DNA from: Gorsachius magnificus
Taxonomy: Eukaryota; Chordata; Aves; Pelecaniformes; Ardeidae
DNA: 64,000 nt
Reading direction: 5' to 3'
Assembly: GCA_034008185.1 (NCBI GenBank)
Contig: CM067082.1
Coordinates: 52,473,586 to 52,537,585, forward strand
Of this stretch, positions 8,560 to 21,720 are shown piece after piece. Position 1 is the stretch's first letter; each line of letters opens with the position of its first letter. The position numbers and the translations under genes were made by a program. The notes beneath the pieces were generated by a model, which had not been told where the DNA came from, ran no database searches, and saw only the letters and a program-made list of their open reading frames with translations.

Positions 8560-11500
8560 GATGGAGTTAGCAGCCTTTTTCTGAAGTAAGCAATCCTCAG
8601 AGTAAATCAGTGCAATGGCAGGCTGTACAGTGACTACTGTTTCCAAGAGGGAAAAAAAAAAGACCTGGGCATTTTCAATAAACTCTGAACTCAATACCAT
8701 GCAGCAACACTACAGGGTAACATCAGAGATTTGCTGCTAACATCCATCAGTAACCGGGATGGTACCTGGGTCATGCACTGCGCATTTACTGATGACAATC
8801 AAACATAAGTTTAGCCTCACACAACTGTAATATTTACCTGTGAAATAATGCAAAAAAAAAAAAAGTTTTACTATAAATTTACATATCTTATTTGCAGTGC
8901 ATTTTCATGGTGATGTTGCTGTAGGTGAGTTTATGTGATAGTGAGTCATACATACATTGATTTGAGTGCACATGAATCAGTGCTACATAGAAGCCCTGCT
9001 TCTGTGTCTCTGCTCATTTATCCAGATCCTAAAATGGTCTAAGGTGACTCATTCAGCTGGAACTCGTCCTCGTTCATGATGACTAAAGCATGAAGAGCCA
9101 GTGCCTCAGATCTTGGTGGAAATACCTCTTGGAGCAATAAACCTTGCTAATGGATCAGTTCTGAGGTTAGCAACAAGAGTTGCCACTCAGACCTCCAGGT
9201 CATGGTTGCAGCTTAACCAAGCTGGCTTTAAGCAGACCCTGTCCCCAAACCCAGATGAATATTTGGACACCTAATGCAGAGCTTTCACAGCCTGGAAGCT
9301 GTTGGTCCCAAGCAAACCCCATCAGCACAAACTCAGCAACTACCATAGTTCCTGTAATGAACTTAGCAGTAGATGCTCTCCAAGTTTTATGTCAGGCTCA
9401 GTCAGGTTTAACAGCATCTCTTTGCAATGCAGATGCCATGTCATTGAATGGACTCTAAAGATGGCAGATCCCAGCTCCGTGTCCAGCACAGCCCTATAAA
9501 CCTACATTGCCCTTACTTCTGGGGGCCAGTGACCCCAGCAGAAAGAAGAACAAGAACAGTTACAGCAGCAGCATCTCATGGTGTCAGAGCTAAATCCAAC
9601 AGAGGCAGACTGTCAGAGCCCTGGGAGTGTTGGGAGATGAAAACTCAGCACTGCTCAGCTGGCTCGAAGGCTTTTCTCTAGCTGTTTTTGGCTTTCCCCC
9701 AGACACCCCTAACATGACACCCTCCGCAGTACCACTCCCCACAGACCACCAACTGGTCTGGAGCAACCACAGCTTTAGGTAACATTACACAAATCAAAGT
9801 GTTTCAGCTTCAACACTAAGCCAAACTTTCCCTCTAAAAAAGCTCGTATCAGTAAAAACGTTTCCTTTTATCCCAAAGAAAGCTTCTCACGCTGTTTTTG
9901 AATTATTTAACCCTGTAAAGAAAAAGATCAGCTTGGACACAAATTACCAATGAGGTTCATCTTGAGCGGGCAAAGTGGTTTGTGTTTTCCTCTCTTTTTC
10001 AGTTTGGTAATGGGATCACACCTGGGGTTCTAGGACAGATCTGTTATGTCTGGACCAGAAGCCAAGGTCTCAGCACCTCCTCCCTGCTCAGGCACCAGAA
10101 ATGACAGCAAAACCTCTTGTTTTCTGCCTGGTCACCAGGGTGCAGAGAAAGCAACAGCCCCTGAACTGGCTTCACCTGCTGTCTGTGCTTTGGGTTTAAA
10201 GTTTTAAACATTTTTTACTAGAAAAGATAGGGGCTAACACGAATATGCTGCAAGGGATTTCACTCTTGGAACGGGAGGGGGGTGTAATTCAGCCTAAAAC
10301 CAGAATTTAACCTATATTCTTATTCGAGTTCTTACTACCTCCAAGAATAGTTATTACTTATCTCACAAACCACGTCTGTGACCTGTGCTAGGTTTTCAAA
10401 TCCATTCGGTTTTGCTCTTGCTAGCTTCAACAGAACTGTTGAATGACATTTCCTTTAGCAGGAGTTTTCCAAACAAATTAACCTCATTTCTGCTAGAAAG
10501 AAATGGAAAAATAATTCATATTTTGCTGGTGCCTGCTTGGAACTATGTGTGCCTCTGAGGTCCAGAAGGTGACACATCTTCCACAAGTGTGTCCTTTAAT
10601 AAGTGTAGAGAGGAGAAAATAATGGTTGTGAGCTGTAACTACTAGAAGGTTAAAAATATTCTGTACAGAAATATACCAACCATAGCTCAGCTTCTGGACT
10701 TGTGGAACATCGAGGTGACTAGGATGAATCTACAGAGAGAATCGGAAAGCAAACAATTAAACCTGAGCTGGAAAAGGAGGCCCCCTGGATTTAATGGGGT
10801 TACGTACTTGGACCAAATGAGCAGGACCAGCCTTGGAAGAGTTTGGTTGAATGTTAAATGTGAGTATTTGGGCTGAATTCTTCACATCGCCTGGGCATTT
10901 TGGATACAGCCAGTGTTATTACAGTGAAAGCAGAATATGTTGGCCATTTTGTTATCATTGAGGGTAGCATTGAAGAGAAATGCTGAGTGGATGGGAAGGG
11001 GAGGCTGATGGGGACAATCTCATTCAGGGCTCCATTACTGTTTTTAAGCAAACAGAAGAAATACAAGTTTGGAGTCAGCAAGTCAGTGCAGAAGGCCAGA
11101 GCTGCGGTAAGAAAGAGGGGTGCCATTGCCCAGGTGCAATGCAAGGGGAGAAGGACCTACCACCCACCTTGCTGCCCGGAGGATGGGGTGTGCACCCTGG
11201 CCCCCACACCCCAGGATGGCAGCAGGCCCCAGGAGGCAACAAGGCCCCCAAATGTGCTCTTCCTCAGCATGAGGAAGAAGAGCCGCCCTGGGTCCATGTC
11301 CCCAAAGCAGGCACAGAGCTATGGGCCACCACCTCACAGGGTTTCAGAGGCTGGGACTGGCTCCTGGGCTGCCCTGAACTCACCCAACTCTTTGCATAAA
11401 AGCAGAATCCAGCACACCTAGAATTATACTTCACTAAAAGGAATAACAGCGTACATCCTTTATGGTATTCAGCATTACAATGCTTCCCAGTATCTGTCAA

Positions 11501-11630
11501 AAATACACTGTTTAATGGATTAAATTATCTTATCAGTCCTCTCTTTGGAAAGCAGAAACCTGCTGTCTAAAGCTCAAGAAGTAAATAAAGTCTAACGATG
11601 AAGGACCAAACTCCAGTGGGAGTTTTGCTG
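8560..11630. other. Gene-free intergenic stretch
   Basis: Unremarkable, CpG-poor sequence. Open frames are short and without recognisable domains on either strand. There is an A-run near 8851-8864 and no CR1. I see nothing here that I can name. Confidence 0.6.
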
Positions 11631-11639
11631 GAGAAAGGC

Positions 11640-12075
11640 CGACACAAGCTGACCTATTTAATTAGAATGTAATAAAATGCAGTTTCCTTTACATCGTTAT
11701 GCTCTAGTGTCAACCTTGGAATCACAAATTTGTTAAAAGCTGAGCAAAGTGGTTCATCTGCGGTTACCTCTTGATAAAAAAAAATGCTTTTAAGGAAATT
11801 TGTTAATAATTAAAAATAAATTTAACAGTCTAAATGAAGAGTACTGACAGAATTAAAAAGGGTAATGACTTAATTATTTTTGTTGATGTCTGTTATTCAT
11901 TTGTGGGCCATCAAGCCATAAAGCGGGGTAATTTATTGACTGCAATATAAACTGGATATATGCCATATTATTCAAGAAAAACAATACACTGCAAAAACAA
12001 TACAGAGAAGAGGTAATTTGTACAGAGTTCACGAGACAATTATATCATCTAATTACGAAACTGACTCACTATGTC
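11640..12075. promoter_or_regulatory. AT-rich candidate conserved noncoding element
   Basis: A 430-base block rich in homeodomain-type words, including TTTAATTA near 11657, TTAATAATTAAAAATAAA near 11802 and TAATTA at 11871-11876. A CCATAAA-type word (HOX/CDX-like) lies near 11920. The text is complex rather than repetitive and typical of vertebrate developmental enhancers. This is a compositional judgement only; I did not see an alignment. Confidence 0.35.
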
Positions 12076-15000
12076 CTTGGCTCTATTTATTAGAAGAGAA
12101 TTGAAGGACATACTAAGCCTACTCAGAGTCTAGTAATTTAAATGTAAATCCTGCCTGTACACCCAAGCATCCAGGAGCTGGTGCCATCCAGCACATGGAT
12201 CAGGAGTCCCAAAGGAGGATGCCTTGATGGGGGACTCAGGATACTACTTCATTTTTTAGTGCCCTGGAAATTAAACTGCTGCCCCATTTTGCTGAACAGT
12301 GCTTTGAAAGTCAGTCAATATCAGAGAAAATATTTAATAATGTTAGTAACACCAAAACAATTTTCATTAATTACTTCTTTCAAAACGTGGCAGCAGTTTG
12401 AAAGCTGTCTGTATTTTATGTGCTTCAGTGGCACAGAGCCTCCCTGGACTAACGCAGCAGAAGCATTTGGATGCAAGTGGATGTGTTTCAGGTTCAAACA
12501 GAAGCAAATCACGGAGGTGCCTGGACCACGAGACATAACCAAGGCTCTGCACACAACTCACTCACTTATAACAAAGCTCATCAAAAGCTCAGAAATAACC
12601 AAGACCAAACCAAAAGCAAGTTGCTGAATTATTCTCTGAATTTCCAAATCGTAGCTGCACTGCAACCTTTTGAACTCTTTTCAGATGTTTTTCCTTGAAC
12701 TTTTAATGCTATTTAAGGAACGTACAAACATTTTCTTTGTTGATCATGTAACGAACTTCATTAAATAAAACTGTTTCTCATGGGTTTTGTTCTCAGTTTA
12801 CTGTGCATTTTGTATTTGAATAGATTTTAATGGGTCACATCTAGCCATACTATAGCAAATCGTGGAGGAGGCTAATATTAAGAATGATTATTTGTTTGTA
12901 AAACAGGAAAAAAACTCAGTGTCTCTTTATTTGTTTTTATTAATAATGATGCCAGCCTGCATACAATACTTTAAAAAATGAATGCTATGAAGATCTATGA
13001 GACAGAATAGCAAATGGAGAGCCTGGGAGACCTGGGTCTGACTTTGACCCAGGTAGGGAAGGCATAATTCTGCATGTTGGAAGGTGCGAATCTACAGCAC
13101 ATTGGCCTTGGTGCGATCCTGGCTTAAGAAATCCTCTCCCTCTGCCAGGAGGGACTCTTCTGCCTGGAGGAGTCACCCTGGAGCCAGCGCAGCAATCCAC
13201 TGCCTTCTCCCAGTTGTGTTAACAAAATTCCTTGTGGGACCACACTGGAAGAAAGACCATTGAAATTATTACAATTAAAAATAGCTCTCCCTCTCTGTTT
13301 CCTGTGAACGGCTTACTTTGAACTTTCATCACTCCAGTGCTCTGATTTAAGCACTGCTCTTCACGCAGTTGTTTTGGCACGACTGAGGAGGTGACAAACT
13401 GCAGGCCAGAGGAGGGAACAAGCATGTAGGGCAGGAGCTGGTTGCAGCAGTTTAGCTGGGACTAGCATGGGACTATGGTGGGATAGATAGTTCATTGTAT
13501 GAACTTAAACTTTGCCTTTCCTGACTGTTTTCGTAGCCATGTAGCATCTCTGCTGCAAAACCCTAGTACAGAAGTGCTGGACCAGTGTCGCTTTCCTACC
13601 CCAGCCTGGTTCATTTACATCAGAGCTTTGCAGTCATGTGAGTTATATCATGGAGAAACACGGTGTAGGCAAAAGCCTCAGCCGAATCACAAGGCCTATA
13701 TCCTTAAAGTATTTACTTAGATAGCTAACTTTCAGTCAGTGGAAGGCTTAAATGGACAAGGTTAGGAGCAGGTGTATAGTCAGGGACAAAGCCTTGGCCA
13801 TAGGGCAACAGCCACCTACACACCTCAGCTGTGCTCCCTTGCGTTCCCCCTGATCACAGCCTTACATGTTTTGCTTACATGCTAAGGATCAAGCTGTATA
13901 CGTGATTCAGGACTGAGTAAGAACTTCTGCCAGGTCATTTTGGTCAGGATGTTGGGTTCTTCCATCTTTTCTTAAAGCATAGTCCATGAGTCACTTGCTG
14001 AAATCTCCTTTCTTATCTCTCCAACTTCCTGCCACTTCATGGACCTCAAGCGATGGTGGCCCTTTGATTTCTTCTGTCCTCTGCCTGTGATTTTTGTCTC
14101 CTGAGGACTCAGAAGGTACAACCTAATTTGAATTCTTGGATACAGTTATGTAAGCACTTGGGCAAACTTGCATAGCCTTTAGCACACAGGAAGTCAGATA
14201 ATATCTAATCTTGTCCCCAATGGGGTAAAAGTGTGTCCCTAGCACATTATTAACCAATGCATTCTAGAGCAGAAAACATAGTACATCATATAATCCATCC
14301 TACAGTTCCCTATATTAAAATCAATCATCCGACTTGTTCATGTGTGACAGCATCAAAGCATGACATTACCCAGAACCCACTGAAGTCAATGGAAGAGATA
14401 CCAATTCAGGTGGGTTTGGACTTCTCCTTTAGTGCCTCAGGTAACTCACCTTACACATCACAATCTGGGGTTTGAGCCTCCACTGTGCTCATCAGCCATT
14501 ATTTTTCCTTCCAGTCGTGACCTAGACTAGGGACCTAGAATATTTTGTTACTGATGACCGGTACTTTTGGCAGATTTAAGACTTTGGTGTCAAACTTTCC
14601 AATAAAAAGACCTTGCCTGCCTCCGTAAACATATTGCTTCTCTTCTGCTCCACACACACTGTTCCAGTCTTCCCTGAGGTTAGTAGGCCTTCTTGTAATG
14701 CAAATAAATTTAAAATAAAATAATGTCACAATGGCTCTAAGGGAGTACTTCCATGGCACTTGGCTGTATCTTGATGGCATAAAAAAAGTACCTAATGATA
14801 AGTCACCCTTGAAAATCATCTGGCTCATAAAAGTGTGATTTTGTGACGGAATGGGGTGGCCCAAGCTTGACTGGACCAGGTTGGACCACAAGGACCTGCA
14901 ACCCTTCAAGAGCTCTATGGATCCTTAGTCCTTCATTGTGTGCAGAATTAGCCCTGGAACCATTTTGTCAAACTATGGTGAAATATAAATTTCCTTATGT

Positions 15001-17250
15001 ATTCAGCTACTTCATGTTTATCTGCCATTTCTAAACTCCTTTCCATCACACAGGGAGGATAGGATCTCACTGATTTCAGTGACTTTACCCCCCTGGATTA
15101 TTTTTCTGTTTGTCTGTGAAACTCATTCATGCCTTTTCTGTCCTCAGTTCCCAGAGGTGAAGCATCAAACAACCCATACAGAGTATACAAAATCTACACA
15201 CACACTCTGGGGACCGCAATATATGGTATGTAAACAATTTTTTTTAAATTATGTATTTTCCTAGTAACCCTTACATATCCATCAAGCTGGCAGTTATTTC
15301 AGAGAAGACTCATGCTACTCGCAAAAAACCCTTACCAAAGTCAGCCAAAATTCCAAGAAAAAAAAAGTAGAAAATTAGGCAGGCAACTAATCCTTTCTGG
15401 AGCTGTCAGATTGTGACCTGAGGCATGCTTTCAGAGGGCAGGCAAAAATCAGATTCTTTCCCAAATGAGGAACGATATGATGGTTTAACTATGGAAAGCT
15501 AAATGATGAGCATACAGTTGCTGCCTGCACAGAAAACATTCCCAAGAGGAGGACTGATCCGACGTAGTCGTAGTGGATGGTTTCAAGCTGCCAGACAGAC
15601 GGTACTGACTCAGAGCTCCCACTCCTGCCCTCCCTTTCCTGGCTGTAGCTTATGTAAAAGAGTAGAAAGAAGGAAAACCCACGGAATAATGAAGATAAAT
15701 GCAATAAATATACCTGAGCCTGTCTACTTGTTTTAGGGGTTAATGCCACTAGAGAAACCCTGCAGACATTCAGGCAATTCTTAGTGATGAAGATTTATGA
15801 AGCCCTTTTAAAAACTTCTTTAAGGGGTCAAAGAGATTTAAGTGGCCTTGCAAGCCCTGCACTGAGCCAAGAGATTTTACTTTGCAGAAAGTCAGCCAAA
15901 GGCAGGGAGGGGACAGCTGGCTTGCAAAGAGTCTTCACGCGCTCTGGCCTGGGAGGAACGATGCTGGGTACCCTATGCATCTGGGCAGTACAGCGTGCTG
16001 ACAACGTCCCAAGCAGGGCTGTAGCATGCAAGACAGTTCAAAGAAGCTGCTTCGGAAAAGTAATCGCTATGGATAGGGTTAAGGCCAGCGTACTATGCTA
16101 AGCAAGCCAAGCCTGCATACACTGCTCTCATACCTCTCTTCTTCCACCTTCCCTCCCTTTGTCCAAAATATGGTAAAGTATTTTTGTAGTTCGGATGAGA
16201 TGTGTTCTTCTCCTTCTGATGATGAGCGCTGCCTGAATCCCTTCAAATCATAGCCCAGCATCTTACCTTCCATGCTGATGCCTCCAAGCAGTTGTTTAGA
16301 ACTGTGATTATTTAGATATAAATAGCAGTGCTCATTAATCTAGCAATCACTTCCAGCTATGAAAATGCAAATTGGGTTGGCTTGTTTGTGTTTTTGAGAG
16401 AGAGAGAAGGCGGTGGCAGTAGGTGGGAAGGGGAATGTTCCCGGGTGCTGCTGTTACCACCCTTTCGTCTCACTGTGAGCCAGGGAACGTTTCATCTCTA
16501 CCCTGCAGAGCTTTGCTGGGCGCTATTCCACCGCCACTGAGGTGGGCGTGCATCACACGCATCTTGTAAACGTGGTTCTTGGACTGACGGAGTCGGTCAA
16601 CACCGTAAAAAAACAGCTTCTGGACTTTTTTTTTTTTTATAGGTGTGCAGCAGAATAAGCTCTGGTAGCTGGCAAAGCCAGCAAACTTTGACAGAGCGAG
16701 AGATGAAAGCTACTCTCGTAGCCTCACAGGTAAAACTGCCATTGCCTTTGGCTCGCTGGAGCTGCCTGGCCATCAGGAAGCAGCCATGATGGAGCAGATG
16801 TCATGAGCTCTTACAAAATCCAGTCTAAACCAAAGCAGCAGATCTCCTCCAGAAGTGTGTTTCAGCTTGACTGCCCACTTGAAGCAAACATCCTTTGCTT
16901 GGTAGCTTACAACCCAATATGTGGTGCTTCAGGTGAAGTGCGGCAGGCGTGACACAGCTTTAGTTCCTAGCAAGCAGGTGAGGGCCTCCTTTGGAGCTAG
17001 GAGAAAGGAAGGTAAAAAGAGAAAGACAGTAGAGGGTGGAGAATGGGGGGAGACCTGAGAAATCTGCAGTAAGAAGAGACTTGTTGGACTGAGCCATCAA
17101 AGACCTCCCTCACCTCATGTCCCATTCCGACAGCTGCCAGCAGCAGGCTCTTACAGAAACCTCCCCAAAAAAGGCTGCATAAGGCAGTCCCTCCCCTGTT
17201 TTGTTTTTTTTTTTCCATCCCCAGCATGTTAAACACATTCAGATCTAAAT
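12076..17250. other. Gene-free intergenic stretch
   Basis: Open frames up to about 150 codons occur but none shows a domain, a plausible gene structure or biased composition. At 14373-14400 a CACTGAAGTCAATGGAA-like word resembles the internal part of ancient amniote CR1/L3 repeats, but it is too short to call. Simple repeats are minor: T-runs near 16626-16639 and 17202-17215, and GA-rich sequence near 16397. Confidence 0.55.
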
Positions 17251-17289
17251 GCCTTCAGCATGAATTGAAGTTCCTGAGTTTTAGCAGTG

Positions 17290-17430
17290 TGTTATTGGAA
17301 GGAGAATCTCATCATGGAGCCAGTTTAACAATTCATTTGCATTATTTTAGGGGAGTTTGCTCATACTAGTCTGCATTCAGGAACGTACTTTTTACATTCG
17401 CGGAGCTTAAAGCAGCTGCTTTACACTAAT
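17290..17430. promoter_or_regulatory. Octamer motif with adjacent SOX-like word
   Basis: ATTTGCAT, a perfect POU octamer, lies at 17335-17342, two bases after AACAAT, a SOX core. The order is not that of the canonical SOX2-OCT4 composite. The surrounding 140 bases are complex, with CpG at 17400, and look element-like. Weak support. Confidence 0.25.
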
Positions 17431-18402
17431 TGAGAGGGACGGAGGGAACTACAGGCTTGTGAACGGGGTTCCTGCATCAGGTTTCACAGCAGAATGGCTT
17501 GAGCCTGAGGTAGCTTCCAGTGAGGGTTAAACTTATAAGGGATGCAACAGATGACGCCCCATCACCTCTCTGGGTGACAACGGTAGCTGGCACTACTTTA
17601 GCATCTGTTAGTAACACAGCTTTGAGTACAGAATCTCCAAATCAAGCCGTAGCAATACTTCCCAAACAGTGATTCGAGAAACGATTCAGTATTCCTGAAT
17701 ATCATAAGGAAGTTTATCTACCATTGCCTCCATCCTGCAGAGTTTCCTAAAGGAGAAAAGGGCCTTACCTTGCTACCTTCATTTGAATACAATCATTTCT
17801 GATGCATTCCTGAAGCCAGCAAACAAAGACAGGAGGTGTCCTCCCATCTGCAGGAGCAAGCAGAGATTCCCTAGTGAGCCGACGACGATTACGGCGGGGC
17901 AGGAAGGAGAAGCCTCCCTCATGACAGTGAGTCATGAGATCGCTGCCTGCCTTGACAAGGAGAACTACTACAGAAGAGCCAGTTGTGTAATATCCCAAAG
18001 AAGGGCAATTAAGTGGCTTCTCTGAGACGCGTCTTGCATGAGCTACATGCTACAAATAGCAACTTCATTCAGGCCGTATCATTGACACATGCTAGAGATA
18101 GGAAGTGCCGAGATAATAACGTTTTGTGATGGCATTTTGGGAAACTGGGGATCGGGAATTTTTCCAGAGCGGGAAGCTCATTTTTCTTGCTGAAGACTTT
18201 GTTTTGATTTCAATCACTGCTGACGATGCACTGTTGCCACATTTTTTAGATACCTTTTTTATTGCTCCCTGGATTGTAGGGCACAGGGAGATTTCTGCAG
18301 TAGACGAAGACTCTTCTGAGGCATATGCTGTAAGACTAGAAGGAATCTGCTTCAGATCTTCCATAAATATGGGGTTAGCTCACTGTATCTAAGTGCCTCT
18401 AC
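17431..18402. other. Gene-free intergenic stretch before CR1
   Basis: Ordinary non-repetitive sequence. One plus-strand open frame (18126-18392) has non-repetitive amino-acid composition but no recognisable domain and no splice context. I do not call it a gene. Confidence 0.5.
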
Positions 18403-18962
18403 ATCATAGAATCACAGAATCATAGAATTGTTCAGGTTGGAAAAGACCTTTAAGATCATCAAGTCCAACCGTTAACCTAACCCTGCCATCCCACCACTAA
18501 GCCATGTCCCTAAGCACCTCGTCTGCCCGTCTTGTAAATACCTCCAGGGGATGGGGACTCGACCACTTCCCTGGGCAGCCCATTCCAGTGCCTGACAACC
18601 CTTTCTGTGAAGAAATTTTTCCTAATGTCTAACACAAATCTGCCCTGGAACAACTTGAGGCCATTTCCCCTCGTCCTATCACCCGTTACCAGGGAGAAGA
18701 CACCAACCCCCACCTCACTACAGCCTCCTGTCAGGCAGTTGTAGAGGGCGATCAGGTCTCCCCTCAGCCTCCTCTTCTCCAGCTTAAACAGCCCCAGTTC
18801 CCTCAGCCGCTCCTCCTAAGACTTGTGCTCCAGACCCCTCACCAGCTTTGTGGCTCTCCTCTGGACATGTTCCAGCAATGCAACATCTTTCTTGTAGTGA
18901 GGGGCCTAAAACTGAACACAGTATTCGAGGTGCGGCCTCACCAGTGTGGAGTACAAGGGCAT
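18403..18962 (-). mobile_element. CR1 LINE, 5'-truncated, minus orientation
   Basis: Read on the minus strand, this ends in the CR1 3' tail of ATTCTRTG octamers (three units at 18403-18428). Before the tail is the 3' UTR signature GTTGGACTTGATGATCTT. Further in is the ORF2 C-terminus, with recognisable pieces [28 protein letters not shown] and [13 protein letters not shown] (about 18713-18540). CR1 is the main avian non-LTR retrotransposon. Copies are usually 5'-truncated and lack target-site duplications, as here. The reading frame is broken further in, so the copy is dead. The 5' limit is where similarity to the CR1 consensus stops by eye. Confidence 0.95.
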
Positions 18963-20635
18963 GTAGGAGTGTTGCTCTTGTATACCTTATGGAGACCGGG
19001 GATATAGGATGACAGAAGCTGTGGGTGGCTCGGGCAGCTGGTGTCCGAGTTCCCAGGTGCTGGTGTCAGCTCTGGGTGCCGATAGGTCCCTCCACAGCCC
19101 TGAGGTGCGGCACATTGCATCCCCAACCACCACTTGTGAGATGCTACAGTGGCTCAGCCAGGAGAGCGAAGCTGTCCTGGGGGCTGCTATACATAAGCCC
19201 ATGTCACTCCAATAGGCAAAACCCTGACCTGTACGGTTTAGGATAATAGCAACTGCAGAGAGTAAAAGCACTTGGAGAGCTTAATAACAGCTCCAGAAAA
19301 TAAATTCACAGTGAAGTGTACCCTGATCCTTCATCTGGAGCCATGCTCATAGGCTGCCAAAGTAGGAAATGTCTGAGGTGAGAGGAATCCATGAATCAGG
19401 AGCCCCTTTGCCATTGTTGTTTCACCTTTTTTTTTTCTTCATTTTCCAGATGCAAAACAATACGGGTGGTCATAAAATTATTGAGGGACTTGTGCTGATC
19501 CCCAATAAGCACTCCTAAACCTTCCGCTTACTTCAGGTTTGTGAGCAGAAAAAAAGATAAACTGAAGCAGAACGCAGCTCTGTTTTTCCTTAAGCCAGCG
19601 GGAACTCTGCCAGCATTTGATTTTTTAAATCTGGTTTCCTCAGCTAATTTAGTCACGCAAAATTAGCAGCCTCAAGAAGGAAAGTGTAAGTGTGAGTGTC
19701 TTACGCCTGTTATACTCAAAAGTGGGTTATGTTTCCCATCAGTTCCCTCAAGCAAAACCTGTACACCTGTGAAGCACCATAATTTTTTTTCTCTCTGGCA
19801 AGGCTTTAGCAACAAGCGAGCAGCAATGTTTGTTGCAAACCTCCTTCTTTTGGGCTTTGGGTGCTGTCATGGCTCCTACCTGGGGGCTGTCAGCCCAGCT
19901 GCCACATCCTCTTTCTGCAGAGAGGAAGGAGAACGTTACCCTTTCCTTTCCCCTCCATGTGGTAAAAAGCCACAGGGAACCACAGAGCTGCATCATCCTG
20001 AATGGCCATGACCAGATTTGCCGGGGAGCTTTTCCTACTGGAACGCAGAAAGTGCTGCAACTGCTCGTCTGCCCATGCATGTATCCCAGGCTGTGTGTAG
20101 GAAATGAGGTGGGCAGAAGGGCTCCTGCCCAGCACAATGCTGTTCGTGGCCACCACCGTACCACCTGGGCTCCGAGGGAGCACAAGGCACAAGCAGGATG
20201 GAGAGCATCTGGCACTGGCAGCAACAAGCCACCTTGAAACTGCTCCGCGGGCTCAGACCCCACCTGCTTCTTCATCTGGAATGAAATTAAGTACTTGGGG
20301 GCTGCCCAGTCTGAGGAAGAAAAAAATAAGTGGGTCTTCAGGTAATGGGCTTCAAATATATAAATTAGGCTGCTGCAAAGAGAAAAGGAATATTATTTTC
20401 TCTGTTGGCGGACAGAAGTGATGGGCTGCCCATTGAGAAAGGTACAGGCAATGTTAAAGGTCCATCAGAGAAGAGTGGAGGATCCCCATCATATGTGCTT
20501 TTACGATCAGGTTAAACACCTTAGGGGAAGGCAAGACATAGGAAAAAAAAAGGACTGGGTAGCCCTTTGAGATCCTTCCCAACAGAATACCTCTCTAGCT
20601 CTGCAAACGAGTGATGATCCACGTCTGCTGGTGGA
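18963..20635. other. Gene-free intergenic stretch
   Basis: GC-moderate sequence with overlapping open frames on both strands around 19750-20275, the longest 175 codons on the minus strand. Open frames on several strands at once point to base composition rather than coding. No domain was recognised. Confidence 0.5.
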
Positions 20636-20639
20636 CAGT

Positions 20640-21720
20640 GCGGTTGCACTCTGTTACATTCCTCAAATAAATGATTCATTGAAAATCTGCGACCAGCTCC
20701 AGGAACAATTCACTATCTATGTTTTGCCTCAAACTTAGTCATAAAACCAAGAGGAGTTAAAAAAGGAATGGCTGTGGCTCAGCAATGAAACCCCTTCAGC
20801 AATTAAACCGCACCAATAAATACCAGCGGGTGCTGGAATGAACCTTTATTTCTAGAAATTATTTTAGCTGTGGAAAATATAAACTGTGTCTTCCCTGCAG
20901 ACACAGCCAAAACTAATCAAAATACTCCTCGTAACACAAAGGAAATACCTCTGGGCTGCGATAAGGAATATGAATGTAGTCCTTTTACGTCTCCACTAGC
21001 TAATAACAATAAGATGGACTGGTGGCACCGTTTTCAGCACGGAGATTAATAGTTAGGGAGAAACTGCGAAGGAGAAAGTACACTTTCAGTTTTCTTTCCG
21101 ATGGCTAATTAAAAAGCCCATATCTGAGAGGAAACATTGTGGAAATGAGAGCTATTTGGATGTGCCTTTCCCCGTATACTATCATTCTGCTTTGTGAGGA
21201 ATGCTTTATTAACGCTAATCTCATCCCTGTGCTTTGACAGAAGTTACGGTTTCCTTCCTTTGCAGCCGCTAAGGCTCAGTTCTATTACAGGGTTTGTTTA
21301 ATGGGAGCATTATTATTTTACTAAATTACCTCATCTTCTGGGAACAAACTTAACCTTGAACTATGAAGCTAAATGGCTTTTTAATGATGCAAGTCTGTTT
21401 GGAAATTGTGCTTTGATGACTCTAAATTTTCTTCGTTCTGCATGCTTAATATGTGCAGTTTACACAAAAAGAAGTGACTCATTTCTGCAGATTTTCCTAA
21501 TTCATTATTTTAAAATCAATTTGCTGCAATTATTAGGGTTAAGACAAGTGGGAACAAACAAACATTCTTACCGGTATTGAGACACCAGTGAGGAACCCCT
21601 CGCAGCACTAGGGAACACATCTTTAGTAAGTTGGGAAATTATGCCAACATTGATGTTTATTCAATATTGAAACGTTTAAATTCTAAGATGATTTAAATAT
21701 CATTCCTAGGTGCATTCTGG
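20640..21720. promoter_or_regulatory. Candidate cluster of conserved noncoding elements
   Basis: About 1 kb of complex AT-rich sequence. It includes GATAAGGAAT at 20960-20969, a GCTAATTAAAAAG-type homeodomain site near 21103, TTATTAACGCTAATC near 21207 and a 12-base palindrome TTCAATATTGAA at 21660-21671. It lacks repeats and keeps some CpGs in AT-rich context. That profile matches distal developmental enhancers. It lies about 19 kb upstream of GATA6. Confidence 0.35.

Noticed and set aside
10125..10150. CTCF-like word around GGTCACCAGGGTGCAG
   Set aside because: Only partial match to the CTCF core; too weak without a position-matrix score.
14373..14400. Ancient CR1/L3 fragment with a TGAAGTCAATGGA-like word
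   Set aside because: Too short and isolated to support a call.
17329..17342. SOX2-OCT4 composite site
   Set aside because: AACAAT and ATTTGCAT are adjacent but in the wrong order and orientation for the canonical composite.
19748..20275. 175-codon minus-strand frame
   Set aside because: Overlapping open frames on both strands and no domain or similarity that I recognise.
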